Origin: CBDUUP01 sp965370435
GTDB taxonomy: Bacteria; Chloroflexota; Anaerolineae; Anaerolineales; UBA11579
DNA: 10,052 nt
NCBI GenBank assembly: GCA_965370435.1
Contig: CBDUUP010000145.1
Span: 1-10,052 of the forward strand
Direction of reading: 5' to 3'
The notes beneath the pieces were generated by a model. That model was not told the DNA's origin and ran no database searches. It worked only from the letters and a program-made list of their open reading frames with translations. How positions within the stretch are numbered: position 1 is the stretch's first letter; each line of letters starts with the position of its first letter. Positions 1 to 5,951 of the stretch are shown one piece after another. Made by a program: the position numbers and the translations under genes.

Positions 1-4
1 CTGA

Positions 5-589
5 TTAATCCCCGCCCAGGGGAGCGGAAAATAATGAGGTATATTTCGCCCCAGTAGATTTCAGTTCGCTGCGGAAGAGATGGACCTCCTGCACCCGGGC
101 TACGCCCAGAAAGCTGACCGTTTCATTTTGCACGATCTGGCTGATGGAACGCACCTCCTGGGCGGAGGCGTTGCGGGAAACCCGCCCCAGGGTCAGGTGA
201 GCGGAAAAGGGGCGTTTCTCGGCGGCGTACCCCAGTCGGGTGACCTGGGATTCGATACAGCGATGGAGAGTGTCCAATTCTCCCGGCGCTTCCACGCCCA
301 CCCAGAGCACCCGTGGGCGGCGCGCATTGGGGTATGCGCCCAGGCCTCCGATGCTGATCTCAAAGGCGCGCTGCCCGTTCAATTCGTTGGACATCATCTT
401 GGTGAGCATATCAATGTTCGACAAGGAAACGTCTCCCAGGAACTTCAGGGTCAAGTGGACGTTGCCGCTGGGCACCCATCGAACTGGTTTGCCCTCCAGG
501 TGTCTTTTTAGTTGGCTGGAAACATGGTCCAGACGTTGGTGGATCTCTTCAGGAAGGGTGATGGCAATAAAGGTTCGGAGAACAGACAT
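5..589 (-). CDS. thpR: RNA 2',3'-cyclic phosphodiesterase (ThpR/LigT family)
   Basis: This 194-residue protein belongs to the 2H phosphoesterase superfamily. Family members open 2',3'-cyclic phosphates on RNA ends to a 2'-phosphate and act in the cytoplasm. Both catalytic HxT motifs are visible: HLTL at residues 45-48, followed by KFLG, and HLTLGRV at 131-137, at the usual spacing for two pseudo-symmetric lobes. The N-terminus (RTFIAITLPEEI) and the GGLGAYPNARRPRVLWVG segment near residue 81 are typical of bacterial ThpR, and the length is normal. The ATG at 589 follows directly on the stop codon of the upstream response regulator (TAA then ATG, no gap) and has no clear Shine-Dalgarno of its own, so translation is probably coupled to that gene. 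The gene is complete; its stop lies 4 bases from the window edge. The family assignment is secure, but the physiological RNA substrate is unknown. Confidence 0.93.
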   Translation of the reverse strand: MSVLRTFIAITLPEEIHQRLDHVSSQLKRHLEGKPVRWVPSGNVHLTLKFLGDVSLSNIDMLTKMMSNELNGQRAFEISIGGLGAYPNARRPRVLWVGVEAPGELDTLHRCIESQVTRLGYAAEKRPFSAHLTLGRVSRNASAQEVRSISQIVQNETVSFLGVARVQEVHLFRSELKSTGAKYTSLFSAPLGGD

Positions 590-991
590 TTATTCGCTGC
601 TGGCCCTCTGCTGTGCGGATTGAATGGCGTTGGCGACCGCCTCTTGTAGGTCGTTGAAGCTGACCGGCTTGGTGAGATAAAATGTGGCCCCCGCATCCAG
701 GCCATCCTGGATGTCAGCGTGGCCGCTTTTGGCCGAGACAATGATGACGGGTATATTTTCCATGTGGGGATCCCTCTGCATGTAACGCAGGACTTCAATG
801 CCGGAGACATCGGGCATCATAATGTCCAATACAACTGCATCCGGCTTTTCTTCGCTGATGGTACTTATGGCGGTTGTGCTGCCATGACACTTCACAACTC
901 GATAGTTGCTCAAACGCAGCATCTCAGAAAACATTTCGGCGGTATCCGGTTCATCTTCAACGACCAGAACGGTCTTCTCGGTTTCAGCCAT
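590..991 (-). CDS. Single-domain response regulator (CheY-like receiver)
   Basis: This 133-residue protein consists only of a receiver domain. The acidic pocket is E12-D13 (VVEDEPD), the phosphoacceptor is D56 (VVLDIMMPD), the switch residue is S86 (VSAKSG), the aromatic switch position is Y105 and the conserved lysine is K108 (LTKP). It has no DNA-binding or enzymatic output domain, so it probably acts by protein-protein contact or as a phosphorelay intermediate. I chose the ATG at 991 over an in-frame ATG at 1036. The 991 start gives a standard receiver N-terminus (MAETEKTVLVVEDE) and has AGGAG at 1002-1006, 10 bases upstream, whereas the longer start adds residues unlike the family. No histidine kinase lies in the window, so its partner is unknown. 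It is the first gene of a two-gene unit with thpR, with no intergenic base between them. Confidence 0.93.
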   Translation of the reverse strand: MAETEKTVLVVEDEPDTAEMFSEMLRLSNYRVVKCHGSTTAISTISEEKPDAVVLDIMMPDVSGIEVLRYMQRDPHMENIPVIIVSAKSGHADIQDGLDAGATFYLTKPVSFNDLQEAVANAIQSAQQRASSE

Positions 992-1070
992 GAGAGTGAC
1001 GCTCCTAATATAGGTAAAGAAAACTGGTTTGACCACGGTTCAATGGTCTCGGGAAAGAGTGTCTCCTATC

Positions 1071-1099
1071 AAAATAGCATAAATTTGGTTAGAAGGCAA
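1071..1099 (-). promoter_or_regulatory. Candidate promoter of the response regulator-thpR unit
   Basis: Reading the minus strand, TTGCCT (1094-1099) is followed after 17 bases by TATTTT (1071-1076), with TGC directly before the -10 as in extended -10 promoters. Transcription would start near 1064 and leave a leader of about 70 bases before the ATG at 991. Each hexamer matches the consensus at four of six positions, so this is a moderate candidate. The rest of the 155-base gap between the response regulator and the gene upstream (992-1146) shows no other clear element. Confidence 0.4.
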
Positions 1100-1146
1100 G
1101 GAGATTCAATAAGTTTATCAATGCCGGCGGCAATGGATTGGCAATT

Positions 1147-2496
1147 TTACTCCTCAGTATCCAGCAATCGGTCGTAATCTTCGGGGGTATCCACGTCCAT
1201 CCCTGCGTAGGGATCCAGCCAGGGTATCAGGGTGAGGCGGTGTTTTGAGAACAGAGCACGCCCGCCGGTGTCTCCAGTGAGGCCTTCAAAATCAGGAAAG
1301 ACGCTTCGGTCAAAGAGAACCGGGTTGCCGCGCCGCCCGTCGATCTCCGGGGCGACGATGGGGGCCAGCGTGCGGGAGTGGGTTTCTACCAGAGCGCGCA
1401 GCAGGGTGGAGGTCACCTTGGGCTGGTCAACGAGCAGGAAGATGGCTGCGCCGGTTTCCGGGGGTATTGCCCGCAATCCCGCCTGCACCGAGCCGCTTTG
1501 CCCTGCCTCCCAGCCTGGATTGTGCGCCAGGGTGAGAGGCAATCCTTCCAGGGCGGTTTCTACTTGCTCGGCGTATGCGCCAATGACGACGATGACCGGG
1601 TTCAAACCGGCTTCCAGGGCGATGCGGGCCGTGTGGCGAACCAGCGGCTGGCCGCGCCAATCCAAGATTTGTTTGGGTTCTCCCATCCGGCGGGAGCCTC
1701 CCGCCGCCAGCACGATCCCAGCCACCGGCTCGTGGACGCTGAATACCTGGCCTTCGCCCTCATTGGGATCCAAATCTGGCGGGGTTAACGCGGCGATCAG
1801 GACGGCGTGGTAGGCGGGGAGCAGACGTTGGGCGAGGCTTTGGGCGGCAGCCTGGAGGGAGGGGGTGTCGGCTTGATTGAGCAAGGCAACCCGCCTGGCT
1901 CCTGGAGGGATGTTCTTGAGGCCGCCCTGGGGATGGAGAAGGACCTTAGCCATCGCTTCCAGGGTGATGGTCTCGCCCAGGGTCAGCCCAGATAAAGAAA
2001 TATATCGCTCTGGTCGATGAACGTTCTCCTCGGTCAGAGGCTGGCCCAGGCTCGACATCCCGGCCACGACAACGACGGTATCGACGAATCCGGGGATGGG
2101 GGGTTCGTGGTCGGCGGGGGCTTTGAGCGGCCTGCGCCGGGAGCCATCCGACTCGATGAGCAAGGGCGCTCGGTGGAGATCCGCCAAACGGAGGACTTTC
2201 TCCAGGCTGGCGGCATCCAGCCCGGCAGTGCGTTTCTCATCGGTCTTTAAACCGGTGAGGGTGGTGACGCCCGGCGGGAGGGCTGTCTCCAGGGAGGCCA
2301 GGTCTGCCGGGCTGGTGATGGTCAGGCGGCGGTCGGCCTGGGCGAGCTGTTCGGCGGCCAGATGGGTGGTGGTCGTGACCAGCACGGGGCCGGAGAAGCC
2401 TCGCGCCAGTTGGAAGAGGGCGGTGGTTTTTCCGCCCGCCCCGACGAAGGCCAGCCGGGGGTGGGAGGAGAGGCGAAGGGCGTAATGTAGGTTCAT
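1147..2496 (-). CDS. YqeC-MocA fusion: selenium-dependent molybdenum hydroxylase biosynthesis protein with a molybdopterin cytidylyltransferase domain
   Basis: This 449-residue protein joins two domains that are separate genes in many bacteria. Residues 1 to about 250 match YqeC: a P-loop-like FVGAGGKTT (17-25), the strand VLVTTTTH (38-45), LIESDGSRRRPLKAP (113-127) and the GETITLE region (174-180). Residues 258-449 are a MobA-like nucleotidyltransferase of the MocA type: IVLAAGGSRRMGEPKQ (261-276) for nucleotide binding, NPGWEAGQSGS (326-336), the metal-binding LLVDQP (354-359), GRRGNPVLF (387-395), GDTGGRAL (408-415) and DVDTPEDY (434-441). MocA enzymes use CTP to make molybdopterin cytosine dinucleotide for xanthine-dehydrogenase-type hydroxylases. 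YqeC is genetically tied to selenium-dependent members, but its reaction is not established. The ATG at 2496 gives a typical YqeC N-terminus but has no Shine-Dalgarno; a TAATTT box lies 6 bases upstream, suggesting a leaderless message. The fusion is consistent with one pathway. MocA specificity for CTP is inferred from the family. Confidence 0.88.
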   Translation of the reverse strand: MNLHYALRLSSHPRLAFVGAGGKTTALFQLARGFSGPVLVTTTTHLAAEQLAQADRRLTITSPADLASLETALPPGVTTLTGLKTDEKRTAGLDAASLEKVLRLADLHRAPLLIESDGSRRRPLKAPADHEPPIPGFVDTVVVVAGMSSLGQPLTEENVHRPERYISLSGLTLGETITLEAMAKVLLHPQGGLKNIPPGARRVALLNQADTPSLQAAAQSLAQRLLPAYHAVLIAALTPPDLDPNEGEGQVFSVHEPVAGIVLAAGGSRRMGEPKQILDWRGQPLVRHTARIALEAGLNPVIVVIGAYAEQVETALEGLPLTLAHNPGWEAGQSGSVQAGLRAIPPETGAAIFLLVDQPKVTSTLLRALVETHSRTLAPIVAPEIDGRRGNPVLFDRSVFPDFEGLTGDTGGRALFSKHRLTLIPWLDPYAGMDVDTPEDYDRLLDTEE

Positions 2497-2502
2497 AGAA
2501 AA

Positions 2503-2508
2503 AAATTA
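2503..2508 (-). promoter_or_regulatory. TANNNT-type -10 box for a leaderless start (YqeC-MocA gene)
   Basis: On the minus strand TAATTT lies exactly 6 bases before the ATG at 2496, followed by TTTTCT. No Shine-Dalgarno is present. The spacing is the same as in the yqeB and pfkB genes. No convincing -35 is seen. Confidence 0.35.
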
Positions 2509-2513
2509 GTTAC

Positions 2514-2537
2514 CACGAAGACTCTAAGACACTAAGA
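2514..2537. repeat. Three tandem degenerate octamers (CACGAAGA type)
   Basis: Three consecutive 8-base units fill much of the 61-base gap between yqeB and the YqeC-MocA gene: CACGAAGA (2514-2521), CTCTAAGA (2522-2529) and CACTAAGA (2530-2537), followed by an A-run. They lie just upstream of the YqeC-MocA start on its minus-strand reading. Similar degenerate short-period arrays are, to my recollection, scattered in intergenic regions of Chloroflexota and cyanobacteria; a genome-wide count was not possible here. Confidence 0.55.
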
Positions 2538-2557
2538 AAAACATAATTTTGGACGGA

Positions 2558-3373
2558 TCAAGGCGGCGACCAGAGTTTGGTTCGCAGTTCAGGTTTGGAG
2601 AGGATGGCTTCCAGGACGCCGCCGCCCACCGCCAGGGATTTCTCCGAGACCAGCGAGCAGATTTCGGGATCGTTGCGGGGGTCTAGATCGCCAATTTTCA
2701 TACCCTTGCGTATAGCCAATTCGGAACGCAGGAGACCGCGGAGCATTCCGGTGAAGGGAGCAATCACTGACTGCCCGCCTACCTCGGCGATCACCTGCTC
2801 AGCCTGGATTGTTTGGCCGATCTCGGCGTAGGTTTGCAGAATACCGTCGGCGGGAGCGCGCAGCACACGATTTTCATCCTGGCCTCCGACCTTTCCGGGG
2901 ATTCCGGTGTCGGGTTCGGGCGCGCCTTGCCAGAGGACGCGTCCCAGGCGGTGGCCGCGGTGGGTCTCGATGGCGGCGTGGCAGTTCTCTCCGGGCACGA
3001 AGCCCGGCCCCAGGCCGATCACCAACTGCGCGGCGTCGAAGTCCAGATCGGGGGGCTGTTTGGTCATGCGGGCATCCACTAATACCAGAGGCTTCAAGAC
3101 ATGGCGCGCGTCTGCCGGAGGATCCACCAGCACGGGGATCTCCCCAGCCTCCAGGATTTTGAAGGTTTCCTCACTACCCAACGCCAGACGCCCGATGATG
3201 CCCTCGACTTGGGTCTGGCCCTCGTAGACGGCTTCAGAAAAGGAGACCCACCTGCGCACCGCCAACGGCTGGGGCAGTTCGGTGATGACCAGGCGCAGCC
3301 CAACCCGACGCAATCGCAGGGCCACCCCGCTGGCCAGGTCGCCGCCCCCGCGGAGAAGAATGATAGATGACAT
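2558..3373 (-). CDS. yqeB: YqeB-type selenium-dependent molybdenum hydroxylase system protein (EF2563 family)
   Basis: This 271-residue protein matches the YqeB/EF2563 family, which is linked by gene neighbourhood to maturation of molybdenum hydroxylases carrying a labile selenium atom; the exact reaction is unknown. Visible hallmarks are LLRGGGDLASGVALRLRRVG (residues 6-25, a Rossmann-like glycine-rich start), VRRWVSFSEAVYEG (39-52), VLVDARM near the first third, LVIGLGPGFVPGENCHAAIET followed by RGHRLGRVLW in the middle, and VLRAPADG leading into a lipoyl/HlyD-like hairpin. KIGDLDPRND and AVGGGVLEAIL close the protein. The length is normal. It lies 61 bases upstream of the YqeC-MocA gene on the same strand, so the two probably work together. 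The ATG at 3373 has no Shine-Dalgarno; TATAAT sits 6 bases upstream, suggesting a leaderless message. No selenium donor gene (selD) or hydroxylase subunit is in the window. Confidence 0.9.
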   Translation of the reverse strand: MSSIILLRGGGDLASGVALRLRRVGLRLVITELPQPLAVRRWVSFSEAVYEGQTQVEGIIGRLALGSEETFKILEAGEIPVLVDPPADARHVLKPLVLVDARMTKQPPDLDFDAAQLVIGLGPGFVPGENCHAAIETHRGHRLGRVLWQGAPEPDTGIPGKVGGQDENRVLRAPADGILQTYAEIGQTIQAEQVIAEVGGQSVIAPFTGMLRGLLRSELAIRKGMKIGDLDPRNDPEICSLVSEKSLAVGGGVLEAILSKPELRTKLWSPP

Positions 3374-3379
3374 AGATGT

Positions 3380-3385
3380 ATTATA
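3380..3385 (-). promoter_or_regulatory. Consensus -10 box (TATAAT) for a leaderless yqeB start
   Basis: A perfect TATAAT on the minus strand is separated by only ACATCT from the yqeB ATG at 3373, so transcription would begin at or next to the start codon. The -35 region (TTTCTC at 3403-3408 with 17-base spacing) is weak. Confidence 0.5.
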
Positions 3386-3407
3386 ACGGGAGAGAGGGGT
3401 GGGAGAA

Positions 3408-3516
3408 AGGATGAAATGATGAAGTTAGAAGGATGAAAGGAGGGTGATTGGGTAATAAGGTAATCAGGTGATTACCACTGTCCACTTCCCACTGACAACT
3501 GTCTACTGTCCACTGA
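3408..3516. repeat. Mosaic of three short-period repeats between the M20 peptidase and yqeB
   Basis: This gap holds adjoining arrays. First come AGGATGAA-like octamers: 3408-3415, ATGATGAA at 3416-3423, and AGGATGAA again at 3430-3437. Next are four GGTRATNR octamers: GGTGATTG, GGTAATAA, GGTAATCA and GGTGATTA (3443-3474). Last are six heptamers: CCACTGT, CCACTTC, CCACTGA, CAACTGT, CTACTGT and CCACTGA (3475-3516). The middle array creates a perfect 18-base palindrome at 3459-3476 with 8-base arms and a GG centre. The heptamer array runs 14 bases into the M20 peptidase gene and supplies its last codons and stop. This pattern resembles the short tandemly repeated repetitive sequences of cyanobacteria and Chloroflexota. 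No gene is seen in the gap. Confidence 0.7.
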
Positions 3517-4621
3517 AAACCCTCTCCACCAACATCGCCAATTGAGCCATACCTTGGTCCAGAGGCGCGGTATTGATGAATTCGTTGGCGGTGTGGGGCT
3601 TGCCGCCCTGGGTCAGCCCGATACAGATCGCCGGGAGGTCGCGGCTGAGAGGGATGTTGGCGTCCGTGGAGCCGATGTTCAAGGTGACTTCTTCCACGCC
3701 CTGAGCTTTCAGGCATTCTACCGCCAATTGAACCAGGGAGTGGTCGGAGGGGATCTCTCCAGCGGGGCGGTCGCCGATGACCTCCGCGGTTACCTCAACG
3801 CCTTCTTTATTGGCCTCTTGCACCAGACTCAAGACCAGCGAGGTTAGGCCCGCCAACTCATCCACGTCCACCGAGCGGAGGTCGAGTTCCAGGCTGGCCT
3901 GGGCCGCCAGAGTGTTGATGGAAGTGCCGCCCTGGATGACGCCGACGTTGAGACTGGTGCGGGGTGTTTCTGGTATAGATAGGGCGGCCAGATGGGTGAT
4001 GAGGGCGGCCAGTTCGTGGATGGCGGAGGGGTTCCCGTAATCGCCCCAGGCGTGTCCACCCTCCGTATTGGTGGTGATCCGGTAGCGGCGCACGCCCAGA
4101 CCGCGGTGGTAGATGTAGCCCAGGGTCATGCCCTCCAGGACCAGGTAAGCCCGGGGCTGGGAGCCAAAACGGTCCACTACGGTGCGCATCCCGTTCAGGT
4201 CGCCAAGCCCTTCTTCCCCCACGTTAGCGACCAACCAGAGATCACCAGGAAGGGTTATCTCCCGATGGCGCAGGATCCACAGCAAGCCCAAAAGACCGGC
4301 AACCCCCAGCGAATTGTCGCCGATACCCGGCCCGGCAATTAACTCCGGGCTCCGGGAGACGGTGAGGTCGGTGTGGATGGGGAAGACAGTGTCCAGATGG
4401 GCGCAGACCACCAGGGGAGCCGCGGAGCCGCTCCCCGGAAGGCGTCCATAGACGTTTCCCAGGCTGTCCATCGAAACATCATTCAATCCTTCGGTCTGGA
4501 ATTGCTGTTGGATGAACGCAGCCCGTTCCCCCTCCTCGAAGGTGGGCGCGGGGATCTGCTGGATGCTGACGGCCAGGTCCAGGATCCGGTTGAGCAGGTC
4601 GGGGCTTATCGTCTCGGTCAT
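3503..4621 (-). CDS. M20 family metallopeptidase/amidohydrolase
   Basis: This 372-residue protein is a dinuclear-zinc M20 hydrolase of the peptidase T/CPG2-like branch. Metal and catalytic residues are visible in order: H75 and D77 in VVCAHLDTVFP, D102 in GIGDNSLG, the glutamate pair E136-E137 in NVGEEGLGD, E163 in VLEGM, and H343 in KPHTANEF. The middle part (TEGGHAWGDYGNPSA, about 187-200, and GGTSINTLA) is the lid/dimerisation domain typical of M20. There is no signal peptide, so it should be cytoplasmic and probably releases amino acids from small peptides or N-acyl compounds; the substrate cannot be read from sequence. Its ATG overlaps the stop of the upstream PfkB gene (ATGA, 4 bases), so the two are translationally coupled. 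The 3' end has been shaped by a heptamer repeat that encodes the last residues SGQ and the stop. Confidence 0.88.
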   Translation of the reverse strand: MTETISPDLLNRILDLAVSIQQIPAPTFEEGERAAFIQQQFQTEGLNDVSMDSLGNVYGRLPGSGSAAPLVVCAHLDTVFPIHTDLTVSRSPELIAGPGIGDNSLGVAGLLGLLWILRHREITLPGDLWLVANVGEEGLGDLNGMRTVVDRFGSQPRAYLVLEGMTLGYIYHRGLGVRRYRITTNTEGGHAWGDYGNPSAIHELAALITHLAALSIPETPRTSLNVGVIQGGTSINTLAAQASLELDLRSVDVDELAGLTSLVLSLVQEANKEGVEVTAEVIGDRPAGEIPSDHSLVQLAVECLKAQGVEEVTLNIGSTDANIPLSRDLPAICIGLTQGGKPHTANEFINTAPLDQGMAQLAMLVERVFSGQ

Positions 4622-5631
4622 ATTTTACGCACCGCCTCGCGCAGGGTTTCCAGTCTGGCCCGCGGCAGGCCGGGCAGAGTGTCGAGAGCGAAGAACACGC
4701 CGCTGCCTTCGATGACCAGGGAAGCGGATACGTTGCCAAACAACGCGGCCTGCAAGGGATCGTAGGTATGGCGGTATCCGGCCAGGAATCCGCCGCAGAA
4801 GGAATCGCCTGCGCCGGTCAGGTCTGCTTCCCGAGCCGGGTAGGTGGGAATCTCCCAGCGGGAGCGGTCGGCGGCGATGTAGAGCAACTGCCCCGCCAGC
4901 CCTCGCTTGATGATGATGAATTCTACGCCGTAAGCGGCCAGGGCCTCAGCCATCTCCCAGAGGTCATCGCTGCGCCCCCTGAATAGCTCCCGGACTTCGG
5001 ATTCGGAGGGCATGAAAGCGGTCAGGCCGGTCAGGATGGCGGGGATGTCCTCCCAGAATGCTTTGTTCATGTAGCCGCGGGAGGGGTCCAGGGTGATGGT
5101 GGTGAGACCAGCCTGGCGCAATACTGCCGGCATCAGGCTGTGGGTCAGGTAATCGAGGGGGCAGAGGTGGGCGGCGTTGGTATACAGGTATTCCTCCGGC
5201 AGGTCGGTCTGTCGGAGGGAGAGGGGGGCCATTTCGGTGCGACTGTCGAGTTCTTCTTCCGAACTGGTGTAGCCCATCAAGGAGCGGGGGAATTCCATCT
5301 CCCGTTTGGCGAACTCGGCGAAGGGGTCTTCGAGGCTGCGGGTGTGCAGGTCATCGTAGGCCAGGAACTCCCTCAGGTCAATCGCTTCCGGCAGCACGTT
5401 CACGCCCTGAGTGCTGAATCCCTGCTGGGCGAATTGGTCCAGCCAGGCGCGGGGATAATCCTCTCCCACCCGGGCCAGCAGACCAGCCCTCTCTTGCCAG
5501 AGCGCCAAGCCAACTGCGGTGTAGAGCAGGTTGCCACCCGGCACGTCGAGCAGGGCGCGGCCTGACGGGGTGAGAAGGTATTGGCGGGTCAATTTTCCTA
5601 GCAGCAGGTATTGGGGAGGGGAGGAGTCCAT
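4618..5631 (-). CDS. PfkB family carbohydrate/nucleoside kinase
   Basis: With the ATG at 5631 this is a 337-residue ribokinase-like protein. Supporting motifs are the N-terminal PGGNLLYTAVGLALW (31-45), the IKRG segment (241-244) and the C-terminal LTGAGDSFCGGFLAGY (271-286), which forms the anion hole with catalytic base D276. Family members phosphorylate sugars, nucleosides or related alcohols with ATP; the substrate is not evident. The usual N-terminal substrate-binding aspartate motif is not obvious, as the segment reads LGKLTRQYLL. I reject the in-frame ATG at 5709: it lies inside the palindromic element upstream and adds a hydrophobic stretch unlike the family. The chosen start has no Shine-Dalgarno but has a perfect TATAAT 6 bases upstream. 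It overlaps the downstream M20 peptidase gene by 4 bases, forming a two-gene operon. Confidence 0.87.
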   Translation of the reverse strand: MDSSPPQYLLLGKLTRQYLLTPSGRALLDVPGGNLLYTAVGLALWQERAGLLARVGEDYPRAWLDQFAQQGFSTQGVNVLPEAIDLREFLAYDDLHTRSLEDPFAEFAKREMEFPRSLMGYTSSEEELDSRTEMAPLSLRQTDLPEEYLYTNAAHLCPLDYLTHSLMPAVLRQAGLTTITLDPSRGYMNKAFWEDIPAILTGLTAFMPSESEVRELFRGRSDDLWEMAEALAAYGVEFIIIKRGLAGQLLYIAADRSRWEIPTYPAREADLTGAGDSFCGGFLAGYRHTYDPLQAALFGNVSASLVIEGSGVFFALDTLPGLPRARLETLREAVRKI

Positions 5632-5637
5632 AGGGGG

Positions 5638-5643
5638 ATTATA
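5638..5643 (-). promoter_or_regulatory. Consensus -10 box (TATAAT) for a leaderless pfkB-family start
   Basis: On the minus strand TATAAT is followed by CCCCCT and then the ATG at 5631, the same 6-base spacing as in front of yqeB. No Shine-Dalgarno is present. Three TCCCAAT heptamers lie upstream (minus-strand reading of 5651-5657, 5660-5666 and 5673-5679), spanning about -20 to -48 where a -35 or an activator site would be. Confidence 0.5.
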
Positions 5644-5689
5644 AGCCAGGATTGGGAAAATTGGGATTATGAATTGGGAAGCAAGAATA

Positions 5690-5903
5690 ATGCCAGCAGC
5701 CGGGGGCATTTCAGTTTGAGAGATATTTGGTGACTGGAGTCGCAGTGACTAAAGTCACGCCAACTTTTACGAAGTCGGCCTTCGCCGACTAAATGAGTTC
5801 ATAGTCCGCCGAAGGGCGGACTTCGTAGTTGTTGGTGCGACTTCAGTCGCTGTGCCACACCAAACTCACCCCCAAACTGAAATACACTCCCATGCCAGCA
5901 GCC
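5690..5903. mobile_element. MITE-like palindromic element bounded by a 12-bp direct repeat
   Basis: ATGCCAGCAGCC occurs exactly at 5690-5701 and 5892-5903, bounding about 190 bp. Inside, the ends are inverted: ATTTCAGTTTG at 5708-5718 against its complement at 5873-5883, and TTTGGTG at 5726-5732 against 5858-5864. Further inward CCAAC (5760-5764) pairs with GTTGG (5831-5835), and TACGAAGTC (5768-5776) with 5819-5827, all centred near 5796. Nested in the arms are four short hairpins: GTGACT/AGTCAC at 5745-5758, AGTCGGC-CTTC-GCCGACT at 5773-5790, AGTCCGCC-GAAG-GGCGGACT at 5803-5822, and GCGACT/AGTCGC at 5837-5850. It encodes no protein. The direct repeat could be a target duplication, though 12 bp is long. 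It separates the divergent pfkB and LSDAT-SLATT operons and fills most of that gap. Confidence 0.6.
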
Positions 5904-5911
5904 TTTTTCAG

Positions 5912-5940
5912 TTGACCCGAATAAGTTTCTGGCGTATAGT
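5912..5940 (+). promoter_or_regulatory. Near-consensus sigma70 promoter of the LSDAT-SLATT operon
   Basis: TTGACC (5912-5917) and TATAGT (5935-5940) are separated by exactly 17 bases, five of six matches in each hexamer. Transcription would start near 5947 and leave a leader of about 60 bases before the ATG at 6008. The -35 lies only 8 bases beyond the right direct repeat of the palindromic element, so that element sits immediately upstream of the promoter. Confidence 0.65.
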
Positions 5941-5951
5941 AAAGATGTAAT

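Noticed and set aside
992..1036. N-terminal extension of the response regulator to an ATG at 1036
   Set aside because: The AGGAG site and the family-typical N-terminus both support the start at 991.
1232..1813. Plus-strand open frame of 193 codons
   Set aside because: It is antisense to the MocA domain; the arginine/proline-rich composition is typical of a shadow frame.
5632..5709. N-terminal extension of the kinase to an ATG at 5709, which resembles a membrane anchor
   Set aside because: The extension is made of the palindromic element and promoter DNA; the ATG at 5631 fits the PfkB N-terminus and the TATAAT spacing.
5690..5903. CRISPR-like array or rho-independent terminators in the stacked hairpins
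   Set aside because: The units are palindromes without regular repeat-spacer spacing, and no T-tract follows any stem.
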